From an uncultured Flavobacteriales bacterium (GTDB lineage: Bacteria > Bacteroidota > Bacteroidia > Flavobacteriales_G > Salibacteraceae), in NCBI GenBank assembly GCA_913062955.1, contig CAJXZP010000028.1, positions 1-44,861 of the forward strand: a stretch of DNA of 44,861 bases, given 5' to 3'. Positions 25,818 to 33,751 of this stretch are shown piece after piece; positions within the stretch are counted from its first letter, which is position 1, and each line of letters opens with the position of its first letter. Position numbers and translations under genes: made by a program. The notes under the pieces were generated by a model that did no database searches, was not told the origin of the DNA, and saw only the letters and a list, made by a program, of their open reading frames with translations.

Positions 25818-26651
25818 ATGAGTACACAATTGTTTAAACCAGTTAGTGGGCATGCTAAAAAGATCACCACGCACGTTTTATACGAAATGAAACGTAAGGG
25901 CGAAAAAATTGCCATGTTAACCGCATACGATTTTACAATGGCACGCATCCTAGATGATGCCGATATTGATTTAATTTTAGTGGGTGATTCCGCTTCCAAT
26001 GTAATGGCGGGGCATGAAACGACTCTCCCTATTACGCTAGATCATATGATTTATCATGCGGCATCCGTAGTCAGAGGAATCAAAAACTGCCTAGTGGTTG
26101 TTGACCTACCTTTTGGAACGTATCAAGGTAACTCTAAAAATGCGTTAGAATCTTCTATCCGCATCATGAAGGAGGCTGGTGGTCATTCCATTAAACTTGA
26201 AGGAGGAGAAGAAATTAGAGAATCTATTGAACGAATTCTTTCTGCAGGTATTCCAGTAATGGGCCATTTAGGATTAACACCACAATCCATTTACAAATTT
26301 GGAACCTATTCGGTTAGAGCCAAAGAAGAGGATGAAGCAGAGCAACTAATTAAAGATGCCAAAATGCTTGAGGAAGTGGGTTGTTTTGCGATGGTATTGG
26401 AAAAAGTTCCAGCACATTTAGCTAAAAAAGTGGCGGAGACCGTAAGTATTCCAGTTATAGGAATTGGAGCTGGACCAGATGTAGATGGCCAAGTATTGGT
26501 TTTGCATGACATGTTAGGTTTAAACGTAGATTTTTCACCTCGTTTTTTAAGGCGTTACAATAATTTCTACGAACAAATGCATAACTCCGTAACCAACTAC
26601 ATTAAGGATGTCAAGACCAATGATTTCCCAAACGAAAAAGAATCATACTAG
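25818..26651 (+). CDS. panB: 3-methyl-2-oxobutanoate hydroxymethyltransferase
   Basis: First committed step of pantothenate (and so coenzyme A) synthesis: adds a hydroxymethyl group from methylene-tetrahydrofolate to 2-oxoisovalerate. 277 residues. The metal- and substrate-binding residues are visible: Asp58 in LVGDSASNV, Glu128 in KLEGG, and the catalytic Glu195 in [21 protein letters not shown] is also characteristic. The family's usual length and start are matched. The stop codon overlaps the GTG start of the pseudouridine synthase gene (TAGTG). No panC or panD is near. Confidence 0.97.
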   Translation: MSTQLFKPVSGHAKKITTHVLYEMKRKGEKIAMLTAYDFTMARILDDADIDLILVGDSASNVMAGHETTLPITLDHMIYHAASVVRGIKNCLVVVDLPFGTYQGNSKNALESSIRIMKEAGGHSIKLEGGEEIRESIERILSAGIPVMGHLGLTPQSIYKFGTYSVRAKEEDEAEQLIKDAKMLEEVGCFAMVLEKVPAHLAKKVAETVSIPVIGIGAGPDVDGQVLVLHDMLGLNVDFSPRFLRRYNNFYEQMHNSVTNYIKDVKTNDFPNEKESY

Positions 26652-27370
26652 TGAAAAAACCAGAAGAAAAACAAAGACCTGATTTATCAAAAATCACGGT
26701 GATTTATGAAGATAACCACCTCATTGTCATCAATAAATTACCGGGTCAAATTGTCCAGGGTGATAAAACGGGCGATACCTCTCTAGCAGAGTTAGTAAAA
26801 GCATATATCAAAGAAAAATACAACAAGCCAGGAGATGTTTATTTAGGCATTGTACATCGCTTAGATAGACCTACAAGTGGTATTGTCATTTTTGCAAAAA
26901 CCAGTAAAGCAGCTTCTCGTCTTTCAGAAATGTTTCAAAAGCACGAGGTAAAGAAAACGTACTGGGCCATTACTTCCACTCGACCGGAAGGAGGAATGGG
27001 AAGGTTAACCCATTATTTAAGGAAGAACGAGGAAAAAAATAAATCCGTAGCAAAAAAGAAACCTAACAAAGGGTATAAAGAAGCGATTTTAGATTTTGAA
27101 CAAAAGTCTGATTCTGACCGTTATTATTTACTGGAAATTAAGTTACATACGGGAAGACATCACCAAATCCGTTGTCAATTAGCAGCTATTGGATCTCCTA
27201 TTAAAGGGGATATTAAATATGGAGCTAAACGGACCAATATGGATGGTTCTATTTCTTTACATTCACGAACCACTTCATTTTTACATCCGGTAAAGAAGGA
27301 GAACATGTCATTTACAGCACCTGTAACTGACGATGATTTGTGGCGTTATTTTGAGAAGGAACTAAGATAA
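26651..27370 (+). CDS. RluA family pseudouridine synthase
   Basis: 239-residue RNA pseudouridine synthase. The catalytic aspartate is Asp72 in HRLDRPTSGIVIFAKT, and GRHHQIRCQLA (about 163-173) and PIKGDIKYG are the usual later motifs. No N-terminal S4 domain is present. The target uridine (23S, tRNA or other) cannot be told. It starts with GTG, overlapping the panB stop by one base, so it is probably translated by coupling. The end is separated by 34 bases from the convergent SGNH gene; a short AATTCA/TGAATT hairpin (27391-27406) there may act as a weak terminator. Confidence 0.93.
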   Translation: MKKPEEKQRPDLSKITVIYEDNHLIVINKLPGQIVQGDKTGDTSLAELVKAYIKEKYNKPGDVYLGIVHRLDRPTSGIVIFAKTSKAASRLSEMFQKHEVKKTYWAITSTRPEGGMGRLTHYLRKNEEKNKSVAKKKPNKGYKEAILDFEQKSDSDRYYLLEIKLHTGRHHQIRCQLAAIGSPIKGDIKYGAKRTNMDGSISLHSRTTSFLHPVKKENMSFTAPVTDDDLWRYFEKELR

Positions 27371-27404
27371 ACAATGCAAAGGGGCTAAAAAATTCATGGG
27401 TGAA

Positions 27405-28439
27405 TTAATTGGTTTTCAAAAACGCCCCAATTTTACCCGCTGCAAGTTTATTCGCAAACTCGTTTGGATGTGCATCAAATTTATTTACGGTTATACCCAA
27501 GCCCATATAGGGTTCGTATGTCTCTAATAGGTCCAGATGTAATACATTTTCTGATTTCCAAAATTCATTCAATTTTTGATGCACATCCACAAATTCATAA
27601 TTTTCCATTTTAACTTGCAAAAATGGAAATGTAACGACTGCAAATACACGCCCTTTTTCTTCTGAAAACCTTCGGATTCTATTTAGAACCTTTTTTTGAG
27701 TCTCCCATAATTCTTCCTGATAGGCTTTTTTCACAAAAGAAGAATACCTTAAAAAATCAGGATCTTGAATAGCAAACCATTTGAATTTCAATGTGTTTAT
27801 TAAATAACTTTGGGTTCCAAAATAACCTAATGTTTTTTCAAAATCGTAAATTCGATTGTATATTCCCTGAGTCTCGGGCATTAAATAATCAATATCATTT
27901 AAGCAATAAGACAACAAAATAATGTCAAATTCATACTGGTCTCGATCGAGTTTTCGAAGAATTTCTAGTTCCGTTTGAGAATTTATCCCATTCACCGCAA
28001 TTATATGTACTTCCAATTCAGGATATGTATTACGAAGTATATTTCCAAACCTATCGTCTTCATTCTTTATTCCATGTCCGGCAGTAAAAGAATCACCAAT
28101 TAGGGTCAATCGTCTTTTTCCAGGGGCAATTGCTAATTGATAATCTATATTATCTCTTGCTGTCATATTATTGGGTTGATAATACCTTTTCAACCAACGT
28201 TGAGAAATTTTACTCAAACCGAAGGAGTCTGTTCGATCTACAAAAAACCGGTAATAAGTCTCCCCGATAAAAAACGAAATAGAAATTAAGAGAAGGGTAA
28301 AAAGCACATTCCATCCTATAATAAAAAGGGTGCTTTTTTTACTAACAGACCTGGTGGACTTAAAAATCCATGCGAGCATACCCACCCATATACATGGCAA
28401 AACAAAAGCCATTACATAAAAAAAGTCAATTTCCTCCAT
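27405..28439 (-). CDS. Membrane-anchored SGNH/GDSL-type hydrolase
   Basis: 344-residue protein with two N-terminal transmembrane helices (about 6-26 and 38-58) and a C-terminal SGNH hydrolase domain. Block I is LTLIGDSFTAGHG with Ser117; the glycine and asparagine blocks are likely VNGINSQTE and LSYCLNDI, and the closing Asp-x-His is in FDAHPNEFANKL (about 322-324). It may remove acyl groups from a cell-surface polysaccharide or lipid, as related O-acetyl-modifying enzymes do, but no partner is adjacent. A 7-of-8 -7 box (TAGTATTG, 28454-28461) lies just upstream. Confidence 0.85.
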   Translation of the reverse strand: MEEIDFFYVMAFVLPCIWVGMLAWIFKSTRSVSKKSTLFIIGWNVLFTLLLISISFFIGETYYRFFVDRTDSFGLSKISQRWLKRYYQPNNMTARDNIDYQLAIAPGKRRLTLIGDSFTAGHGIKNEDDRFGNILRNTYPELEVHIIAVNGINSQTELEILRKLDRDQYEFDIILLSYCLNDIDYLMPETQGIYNRIYDFEKTLGYFGTQSYLINTLKFKWFAIQDPDFLRYSSFVKKAYQEELWETQKKVLNRIRRFSEEKGRVFAVVTFPFLQVKMENYEFVDVHQKLNEFWKSENVLHLDLLETYEPYMGLGITVNKFDAHPNEFANKLAAGKIGAFLKTN

Positions 28440-28538
28440 ACCCTATAATACGACAATACTATTTATTCAGAAAAACAAACCCAAAAAAAACACAAAGCAT
28501 TTAATGGAAAATAAAAAATGCACACTTAACTCTTCTCC

Positions 28539-28871
28539 TTAGGATGCGCAATTCACACAAAATTTATTATGGGGTACGAGTACTATTCTTTTCAGTGGAA
28601 TGGGTAGATGGCACTTTCTACACCTCCCAAAATCATTACTTCTTAACTCCCCCTGAACTCGTAATACCCCGGCCAATTTCTTTTCCTGTGTACGTATAGC
28701 TGCTTCCACAACACTCTTATTATTGATGGCATCCATCCTTGAAACTCTTCCTATAGCACAATCCGGTGATATGGGTTGGGTTTCCAATTAATACTCCATT
28801 ATGGATTGATTTGTTTTCTCAATTTCCGAAACTAATAAACTTTCCATTTCCTTCCATTCTTTTTCTGTCAT
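28539..28871 (-). pseudogene. TraR/DksA-type C4 zinc-finger gene interrupted by one in-frame stop
   Basis: An ATG at 28869-28871 begins a frame that reads MTEKEWKEMESLL...IMEY and then meets TAA at 28788-28790. The same frame continues with no shift from the next codon (TTG) as ETQPISPDCAIGRVSRMDA for a further 82 residues up to the zinc finger, CRKC-X17-CVNC. Together the two parts give a 110-residue protein of the length and order usual for flavobacterial DksA/TraR proteins: helical coiled start, the ISPDCAIGRVSRMDAINNKS stretch, then the C4 finger. Family members bind RNA polymerase secondary channel or act as small zinc-finger regulators. The stop is either a nonsense mutation, a sequencing error, or a site of translational restart at TTG directly after it. 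The zinc finger itself is intact. Confidence 0.8.
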
Positions 28872-28941
28872 ATGGTATAAATCTACCGATAAATTTTGAA
28901 TTATTTCATCCTACATTTCGTTTTTCAAAATTCCAAACCCC

Positions 28942-28949
28942 TACTTTTG
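28942..28949 (+). promoter_or_regulatory. Bacteroidota -7 box (TACTTTTG) for the yjbQ-nth pair
   Basis: Exact TAnnTTTG match, 21 bases before the ATG of the YjbQ-family gene. Confidence 0.6.
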
Positions 28950-28970
28950 CCATCCTAAATTTCAATACAG

Positions 28971-29381
28971 ATGGTTCAACAAATAGAATTTTCGTTACCT
29001 CCACTAAAAAGGGGGATTCATCTTATTAGTACCGAAATAATGGTACAACTCCCCCCCCTTCCAGAGAGTGGCTTAATGCATGTTTTTTTGAAACACACAT
29101 CGGCTGCCATTAGTATTAATGAAAATGCAGACCCATCCGTACGAAATGACATGCATACCAGTATTGAAAATATGATTCCTGAAAACCAATCGCATTTCAC
29201 GCATTTGGAGGAAGGACCAGACGATATGCCCGGACATATTAAACTCGCTTTGATTGGAAATGAAATCACGGTTCCAATCTCTAAGGGGAAATTAAATCTA
29301 GGAACTTGGCAAGGTTTTTACTTTCATGAATTTCGAAATAATCCAGCCCCAAGAACACTCGTAATCACTCTAATGAGCTAA
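28971..29381 (+). CDS. YjbQ family protein (UPF0047)
   Basis: 136-residue protein of the YjbQ/UPF0047 family. MHVFLKHTSAAISINENADP and FTHLEEGPDDMPGHIKLALIG are the family signatures with conserved His and Glu/Asp residues, and LGTWQGFYFHEFR closes the fold. Some members show weak thiamine-phosphate synthase activity, but the true role is not known. It ends two bases before the endonuclease III gene, so both share a transcript. Confidence 0.93.
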   Translation: MVQQIEFSLPPLKRGIHLISTEIMVQLPPLPESGLMHVFLKHTSAAISINENADPSVRNDMHTSIENMIPENQSHFTHLEEGPDDMPGHIKLALIGNEITVPISKGKLNLGTWQGFYFHEFRNNPAPRTLVITLMS

Positions 29382-29383
29382 GG

Positions 29384-30025
29384 ATGACTAAAACAGAAAA
29401 AGCGCAATATGTTTGGGATAAGTTAGAAGAAATTTATCCAACCGTTCCTATACCTTTAGACCACACCAACGATTTTGAATTATTGATAGCCGTTTTATTA
29501 TCCGCCCAATGTACGGACAAACGAGTCAACCTGGTTACTCCTGCTCTTTTTGCTATAGCTGACAATGCCTACGATATGCAAAAACTTTCTTTGGAGCAAG
29601 TAGAGACTTTTATCAAAACTTGCGGACTTTACAAATCCAAGGCTAGAAACATCAAGAAATTGGCCGATCTAATGGTCGAAAAACACACCGGGATAGTTCC
29701 CAATAACTTTAAGGATTTAGAGGAATTAGCAGGTGTTGGACATAAAACAGCGAGTGTGGTAATGTCGCAAGCATTTGGAGTACCCGCATTTCCTGTAGAC
29801 ACTCACATTCATCGATTAATGTTCCGTTGGGGCTTAACGAGTGGGAAATCGGTTGAACAAACCGAAAAAGATGCTAAGAAGCTATTCCCGGAAGAGTTAT
29901 GGAATAAATTACACTTACAAATAATTTACTACGGCCGGGAATATTCACCTGCAAGAGGTCTTAAAATTGAAAAAGACATCATCACAAAAAAAATCGGAAG
30001 AAAGAGCTTTTTAAATACTCTTTAA
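29384..30025 (+). CDS. nth: Endonuclease III-like DNA glycosylase lacking the iron-sulfur cluster
   Basis: 213-residue HhH-GPD DNA glycosylase/lyase for oxidised pyrimidines. The helix-hairpin-helix is LAGVGHKTASVV with catalytic Lys121, and Asp139 is in FPVDTHIHR; both are in the normal places. The C-terminal loop that normally carries four cysteines (C-X6-C-X2-C-X5-C) has none: after WNKLHLQIIYYGREYSPARG the protein runs on as LKIEKDIITKKIG to the end. The last cysteine in the whole protein is Cys80. So the enzyme cannot bind the usual [4Fe-4S] cluster. Cluster-free relatives are known, and the active site looks complete. The gene follows the YjbQ gene by two bases. Confidence 0.93.
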   Translation: MTKTEKAQYVWDKLEEIYPTVPIPLDHTNDFELLIAVLLSAQCTDKRVNLVTPALFAIADNAYDMQKLSLEQVETFIKTCGLYKSKARNIKKLADLMVEKHTGIVPNNFKDLEELAGVGHKTASVVMSQAFGVPAFPVDTHIHRLMFRWGLTSGKSVEQTEKDAKKLFPEELWNKLHLQIIYYGREYSPARGLKIEKDIITKKIGRKSFLNTL

Positions 30026-30037
30026 TCCGATCCATTA

Positions 30038-30059
30038 AAACAAACCTCTCTTGGTTTTT
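30038..30059 (+). terminator. Possible terminator between nth and the converging Omp28-like gene
   Basis: Short stem AAACC/GGTTT with a six-base loop and a T run, overlapping the stop codon of the converging gene. Confidence 0.4.
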
Positions 30060-31065
30060 AAGGATTGACCTTCACCATTTTTTGAGTATACGACTTTGTT
30101 CCAGAGATGATGGTTACAAAGTACACGCCTACCGGAATATTTTGGACATTTACAGACGTTTTTTTAATGAATGTTCCTGAAATCATTTCCTTACCTGTTA
30201 AGGACAAAATACGGTACGAAACTTCCCCTTCGGTATCTGCAACAATTTGAATTTCCGTTTGCACCGGATTCGGATACACAGCCACTTCTGATTCCACGAA
30301 ATCTGTCCTAATTCCAGTCACAATAGGATCGTTCGCACTTGCATTTAGCGCTTCCACTTGATTCACTATTTTATCTGACTCATTTTGTAAAATGGCCACA
30401 GCAAACATTCTACTCATATCCCAATCAGAATGATTGGCAACCGTTTGCACAAAAACCACGGAGTCACCAACGGTACTCGGCACCGTAATCAGAGTCCCAG
30501 TATTTCCTAAAAGAGTGGTTCTAAACACATCGTAATGTTGATTCTCTCCGTTTGGCGCATTGTAAAAAACGGTATCCTCTGCGAGGACTACATATAATTT
30601 TTGCGTAGCCATAGAATGATTTGCCTCCGTAATTACCACAATTTTCACCCGCATAGAATCAGTCATTTTTTGTTGAGTAAGTGATATACTAACCGAACTC
30701 ATTTGGTTTTTATACGAATCAAATAAAGTAGGGGAAGTAAAACTACCATTTACACTTTCACCATTAATCACAATTTGTGGAGTAGCGCCCAAAAGGCCAT
30801 AATATCCAGTACGTGCATCGTTACCCCTTTTATTATGTTGACTAAAAACGCACGAACTATAAGGAGAGCTAGGGTGCACCGCTAAATGGATAATATTAGG
30901 TTCATTTTGACTATCGATGTTGGTATACAACCCCGGGTTTCTAGCACCACAAATAGAACAACGTGTATTGGTGAAATGTTCTATTATTATTTTTTGGGGG
31001 ACTTGCGAAAACCCTGGAATTGTTAGAATAGAAAACAATACGATTAACGTATTTCTTAGTTTCAT
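30058..31065 (-). CDS. Omp28-like exported protein with T9SS sorting domain
   Basis: 335-residue exported protein. Residues 1-20 are a signal peptide (ending PGFS). The N-terminal domain is thioredoxin-like: EHFTNTRCSICGARNPGLY with a Cys36-X2-Cys39 pair, then LGATPQIVINGE where a cis-proline would sit. This matches Omp28-related proteins of Bacteroidota. Residues about 262-335 are a type A T9SS sorting domain: VAVYPNPVQTE, a central ILSLTGKEM strand and KSYTQKMVKV at the end. It is therefore likely to be exported across the outer membrane. Whether the CxxC acts as a disulfide oxidoreductase is an inference. It diverges from parA. Confidence 0.9.
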   Translation of the reverse strand: MKLRNTLIVLFSILTIPGFSQVPQKIIIEHFTNTRCSICGARNPGLYTNIDSQNEPNIIHLAVHPSSPYSSCVFSQHNKRGNDARTGYYGLLGATPQIVINGESVNGSFTSPTLFDSYKNQMSSVSISLTQQKMTDSMRVKIVVITEANHSMATQKLYVVLAEDTVFYNAPNGENQHYDVFRTTLLGNTGTLITVPSTVGDSVVFVQTVANHSDWDMSRMFAVAILQNESDKIVNQVEALNASANDPIVTGIRTDFVESEVAVYPNPVQTEIQIVADTEGEVSYRILSLTGKEMISGTFIKKTSVNVQNIPVGVYFVTIISGTKSYTQKMVKVNP

Positions 31066-31088
31066 AGTTTTATATTTTAGATGCCCTA

Positions 31089-31096
31089 CAAATTTA
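31089..31096 (-). promoter_or_regulatory. Bacteroidota -7 box (TAAATTTG) for the Omp28-like gene
   Basis: The plus strand reads CAAATTTA, an exact TAnnTTTG match on the minus strand, 23 bases before the ATG. Confidence 0.55.
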
Positions 31097-31232
31097 CTAA
31101 GGAACCCATTAGGTTATTGTCTACCAACTGACAATATAGAGGATTCCATTATCAAGTAAATGTTTTAACATCCTTCCTTTTCCATGAATTCAATGATACA
31201 CTCGGATACCTATCGTTTTGGTGGTAAAAAAA

Positions 31233-31253
31233 ATTGTTCAAAATTTGATCAAT
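31233..31253. promoter_or_regulatory. 21-base imperfect palindrome upstream of parA
   Basis: Arms ATTGTTCAAA and TTTGATCAAT around a central A; nine of ten base pairs match. It lies 140 bases before the ParA start and may be a binding site for an autoregulator. Confidence 0.4.
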
Positions 31254-31349
31254 TACCTAGGTGAAAGTTGTCCATATTCTCACTATTTTTACGCCATTGA
31301 CGATGGGCAGATTCAAAACATTGAATCTACAAACAATCAATACAATAGC

Positions 31350-31375
31350 AATTTCGAGATACGTTTCTCGAAATT
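31350..31375. promoter_or_regulatory. Perfect inverted repeat directly upstream of parA
   Basis: Arms AATTTCGAGA and TCTCGAAATT, ten base pairs with a TACGTT loop. A 7-of-8 -7 box (TACGTTTC, 31360-31367) lies in its centre, and the ParA ATG is 17 bases beyond it, so it could be an operator over the promoter or a hairpin in the leader. Confidence 0.55.
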
Positions 31376-31392
31376 TAGTTAGGGAGTATTTA

Positions 31393-32202
31393 ATGGGAAA
31401 AATAATAGCAATAGCCAATCAAAAGGGTGGGGTAGGAAAAACTACCACCGCAATTAACCTAGGTGCAAGTTTAGGAGCGTTAGATAAGAAAACGCTCATT
31501 ATTGATGCCGATCCACAGGCAAATACAACTTCTGGATTAGGGTTTGATCCAAGAGAAGTAAAAACAAGTATTTACGAATGTATTGTCAATAACGTATCTG
31601 CAAAAGACATCATAATAAGCACCGTAAGCCCAAACCTGGATATTATTCCAGCTCATATTGACTTAGTAGGAGCCGAGATTGAACTCGTCAATTTGGAAGA
31701 CCGGGAAATGATGATGAAAAAAGCGGTGAAAAGCATCAAAGATGATTATGATTTCATCATTATTGATTGCTCACCATCTCTTGGGTTAATCACGGTAAAT
31801 GCTTTGACTGCTGCGGATAGTGTTATTGTACCTATTCAATGTGAGTATTTTGCTTTAGAAGGATTAGGGAAATTATTGAACACCATAAAAATTGTACAAA
31901 CTCGATTAAATCCAGATTTGTCAATAGAAGGGATGTTGCTAACCATGTATGATCAACGTTTGCGTTTAGCAAATCAAGTAGCGGATGAATTAAAGACTCA
32001 TTTTAGCCAATTAGTTTTTGATACTGTTATTCACAGAAATACTACTTTAGGCGAAGCTCCTAGTCATGGTGAAAGTATCATTACTCACGATGCAAGTTCC
32101 AAAGGAGCCGTAAATTACCTCAATTTAGCGAGAGAGATTTTACAGAAAAACAATTTGACACAAATCAACCAAGAAGATAAAATAATCAACGTTCATGGCT
32201 AA
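31393..32202 (+). CDS. parA: Chromosome-partitioning ATPase ParA (Soj)
   Basis: Chromosome-segregation ATPase of 269 residues that forms a dynamic gradient on the nucleoid and moves the ParB-bound origin region. It begins MGKIIAIANQKGGVGKTTTA with the deviant Walker A (KGGVGKTT, 11-18), followed by LIIDADPQANTTSGL (Walker A') and FIIIDCSPSLGLITVNAL (Walker B). No N-terminal HTH domain is present, as in chromosomal ParA/Soj. I chose the ATG at 31393 because the family starts with MGKIIAIANQKGG. It overlaps parB by eight bases. ParAB normally lie near the replication origin, so the window may too. Confidence 0.96.
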   Translation: MGKIIAIANQKGGVGKTTTAINLGASLGALDKKTLIIDADPQANTTSGLGFDPREVKTSIYECIVNNVSAKDIIISTVSPNLDIIPAHIDLVGAEIELVNLEDREMMMKKAVKSIKDDYDFIIIDCSPSLGLITVNALTAADSVIVPIQCEYFALEGLGKLLNTIKIVQTRLNPDLSIEGMLLTMYDQRLRLANQVADELKTHFSQLVFDTVIHRNTTLGEAPSHGESIITHDASSKGAVNYLNLAREILQKNNLTQINQEDKIINVHG

Positions 32203-33073
32203 GAAAAAGGCTTTAGGAAGAGGATTAAGTGCATTGCTAAGTGATGCCGATATGGAAGTACCTAGCAGTTTAAGTACCCAAACGAGTACCGGAATTTCAG
32301 AAATTTCAATTTCTAATATTAAACCGAATGCATCTCAACCTCGTACCAAGTTTGACGATGATGCTTTACAGGATTTAGCGGACTCCATTGCACAACACGG
32401 ATTGGTTCAACCTATCACCATCAGGAAGGTGAACCCTAGTCAATACCAAATTATTTCGGGAGAAAGACGTTGGAGAGCGAGTCAATTAGCTGGATTAGAA
32501 TCTCTACCTGCTTACATTCGTCAGGTAGATGATGAACAAGTATTAGAACTTGCATTAATTGAAAACATTCAACGGGAGGATTTAGATGCTATGGAAATTG
32601 CCATCTCCTATCAACGTATGTTGGACGAACTAGAAATCACCCAAGATACGCTAGCCAAAAAAGTCAGTAAGAACCGTTCTACAGTGACCAATTTTTTACG
32701 TTTACTAAATCTCCCACCACAAATTCAATTGGCTGTTAGAGACGGGGAGATTAGTATGGGACATGCACGGGCATTATTATCTGCTAAATCGGAAGAATTA
32801 CAAATTGGTATTTTCAACCGTATTTTGAGTGCCGGTTTGAATGTACGACAAGTAGAGCATTTGGTAAAAGCAGATAAAGTAGCCAAGAAAACGACTGATT
32901 CGCTAAAAAAAGCAGCGTTAACCTTCGAACAACAAAGTAACTATTTGGAGCTTCAACGCATTTTACGTAATAAAGTAGATATCAAGAAAGATCCTGCTGG
33001 TAAAGGGAAAATAACCATCAATTTTAAAAACGATACCGATTTATCTCGAGTACTCGATTTATTGATGCCTTAA
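32195..33073 (+). CDS. parB: Chromosome-partitioning protein ParB (Spo0J)
   Basis: DNA-binding partner of ParA: loads at parS sites and spreads using CTP. 292 residues. After a basic start (MAKKKALGRGLSALLSD, the usual chromosomal ParB opening) comes the CTPase/ParB domain with GERRWRA (89-95) and LALIENIQREDLDAMEIA, then the helix-turn-helix (TQDTLAKKVSKNRSTVTNFLRLLNLP, about 150-175) and a C-terminal dimerisation part from about 230 on. Its start overlaps the parA end by eight bases, so the pair is coupled. Not linked here to any visible parS. Confidence 0.96.
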   Translation: MAKKKALGRGLSALLSDADMEVPSSLSTQTSTGISEISISNIKPNASQPRTKFDDDALQDLADSIAQHGLVQPITIRKVNPSQYQIISGERRWRASQLAGLESLPAYIRQVDDEQVLELALIENIQREDLDAMEIAISYQRMLDELEITQDTLAKKVSKNRSTVTNFLRLLNLPPQIQLAVRDGEISMGHARALLSAKSEELQIGIFNRILSAGLNVRQVEHLVKADKVAKKTTDSLKKAALTFEQQSNYLELQRILRNKVDIKKDPAGKGKITINFKNDTDLSRVLDLLMP

Positions 33074-33135
33074 CCATACCATAAAAAAAAGGTTAATTCA
33101 AAATCTCTTAAGTTTCAGGTTTACAAGATAACCTG

Positions 33136-33143
33136 TACATTCG
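33136..33143 (+). promoter_or_regulatory. Possible -7 box (TACATTCG) ahead of the DUF5683 gene
   Basis: Seven of eight positions match TAnnTTTG; it ends four bases before the ATG, so the mRNA would start at or near the start codon. A CAGGTT/AACCTG inverted repeat (33116-33135) precedes it. Confidence 0.35.
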
Positions 33144-33147
33144 CAGT

Positions 33148-33744
33148 ATGCTAAATCGCAGTTTATTCATTTGTATTATTGTTCTTACCGGATTTTATTC
33201 AAACCTCCTTGGACAAACGGTTTCAGGGGATTCTGTAAATCGAATTGAAGGAAAAATACAGCAAATTTCACATGAGGATTTGGAAGAGTTACATTCCCCC
33301 AAAAAGGCCACTCTTCTTTCGGCTGTTTTACCTGGAGCCGGTCAGATTTATAACAAAAAGTATTGGAAAGCACCTGTTATTTGGGCGGGAATTGCAGGAG
33401 CGTTGTATGCGAGTCAAATTGCACGTACCAACTACCAAGAATACCGAGAGGAATATATATTGGAACTCGGATACCCTGACACCCAGAGTAAATATCATGA
33501 TACCGGTATTACTTTATCTTACCTAAAAGACAACAAGAACTTTTATCGTGTACAAATGGAAACCGCTTATGTTATTGCTGGAGCGATATATTTACTCCAA
33601 ATACTGGATGCAAATGTAGATGCCCAATTAATGACATTCGATGTATCGGATGATTTAAGTCTGAACGTATTACCACAAGCCATACCGAATCAACTCCGTC
33701 CATCTCCTACAATGGGAGTTACTTTCGCTTTAAAATTCAAATAA
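33148..33744 (+). CDS. DUF5683 domain-containing protein
   Basis: 198-residue exported or membrane protein with a signal peptide (ICIIVLTGFYSNLLGQ). The DUF5683 core is PKKATLLSAVLPGAGQIYNKKYWKAPVIWAGIAGALYASQ (about 51-90), with the AGQIYNKKYWKAP signature, and a second hydrophobic helix at about 138-155 (AYVIAGAIYLLQILDANVDA). Function unknown. It is regularly found between parB and dapB in Bacteroidota, and this order is kept here. Confidence 0.92.
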   Translation: MLNRSLFICIIVLTGFYSNLLGQTVSGDSVNRIEGKIQQISHEDLEELHSPKKATLLSAVLPGAGQIYNKKYWKAPVIWAGIAGALYASQIARTNYQEYREEYILELGYPDTQSKYHDTGITLSYLKDNKNFYRVQMETAYVIAGAIYLLQILDANVDAQLMTFDVSDDLSLNVLPQAIPNQLRPSPTMGVTFALKFK

Positions 33745-33751
33745 AATTCTG

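Larger units (their letters stand above)
31066..31392. other. 327-base gap between the Omp28-like gene and parA
   Basis: No gene is supported here. The left part holds the -7 box of the Omp28-like gene (31089-31096), the middle a 21-base imperfect palindrome (31233-31253), and the right part a perfect inverted repeat (31350-31375) before parA. An in-frame GTG at 31261 could extend parA by 44 residues, but that part is unlike any ParA and the palindrome lies in it. No parS-like site (TGTTTCACGTGAAACA type) was found. Confidence 0.8.

Noticed and set aside
31261-31392. Upstream extension of parA to a GTG start
   Set aside because: The extra 44 residues do not resemble any ParA, a hairpin lies inside them, and the family starts at MGKIIAIANQKGG.
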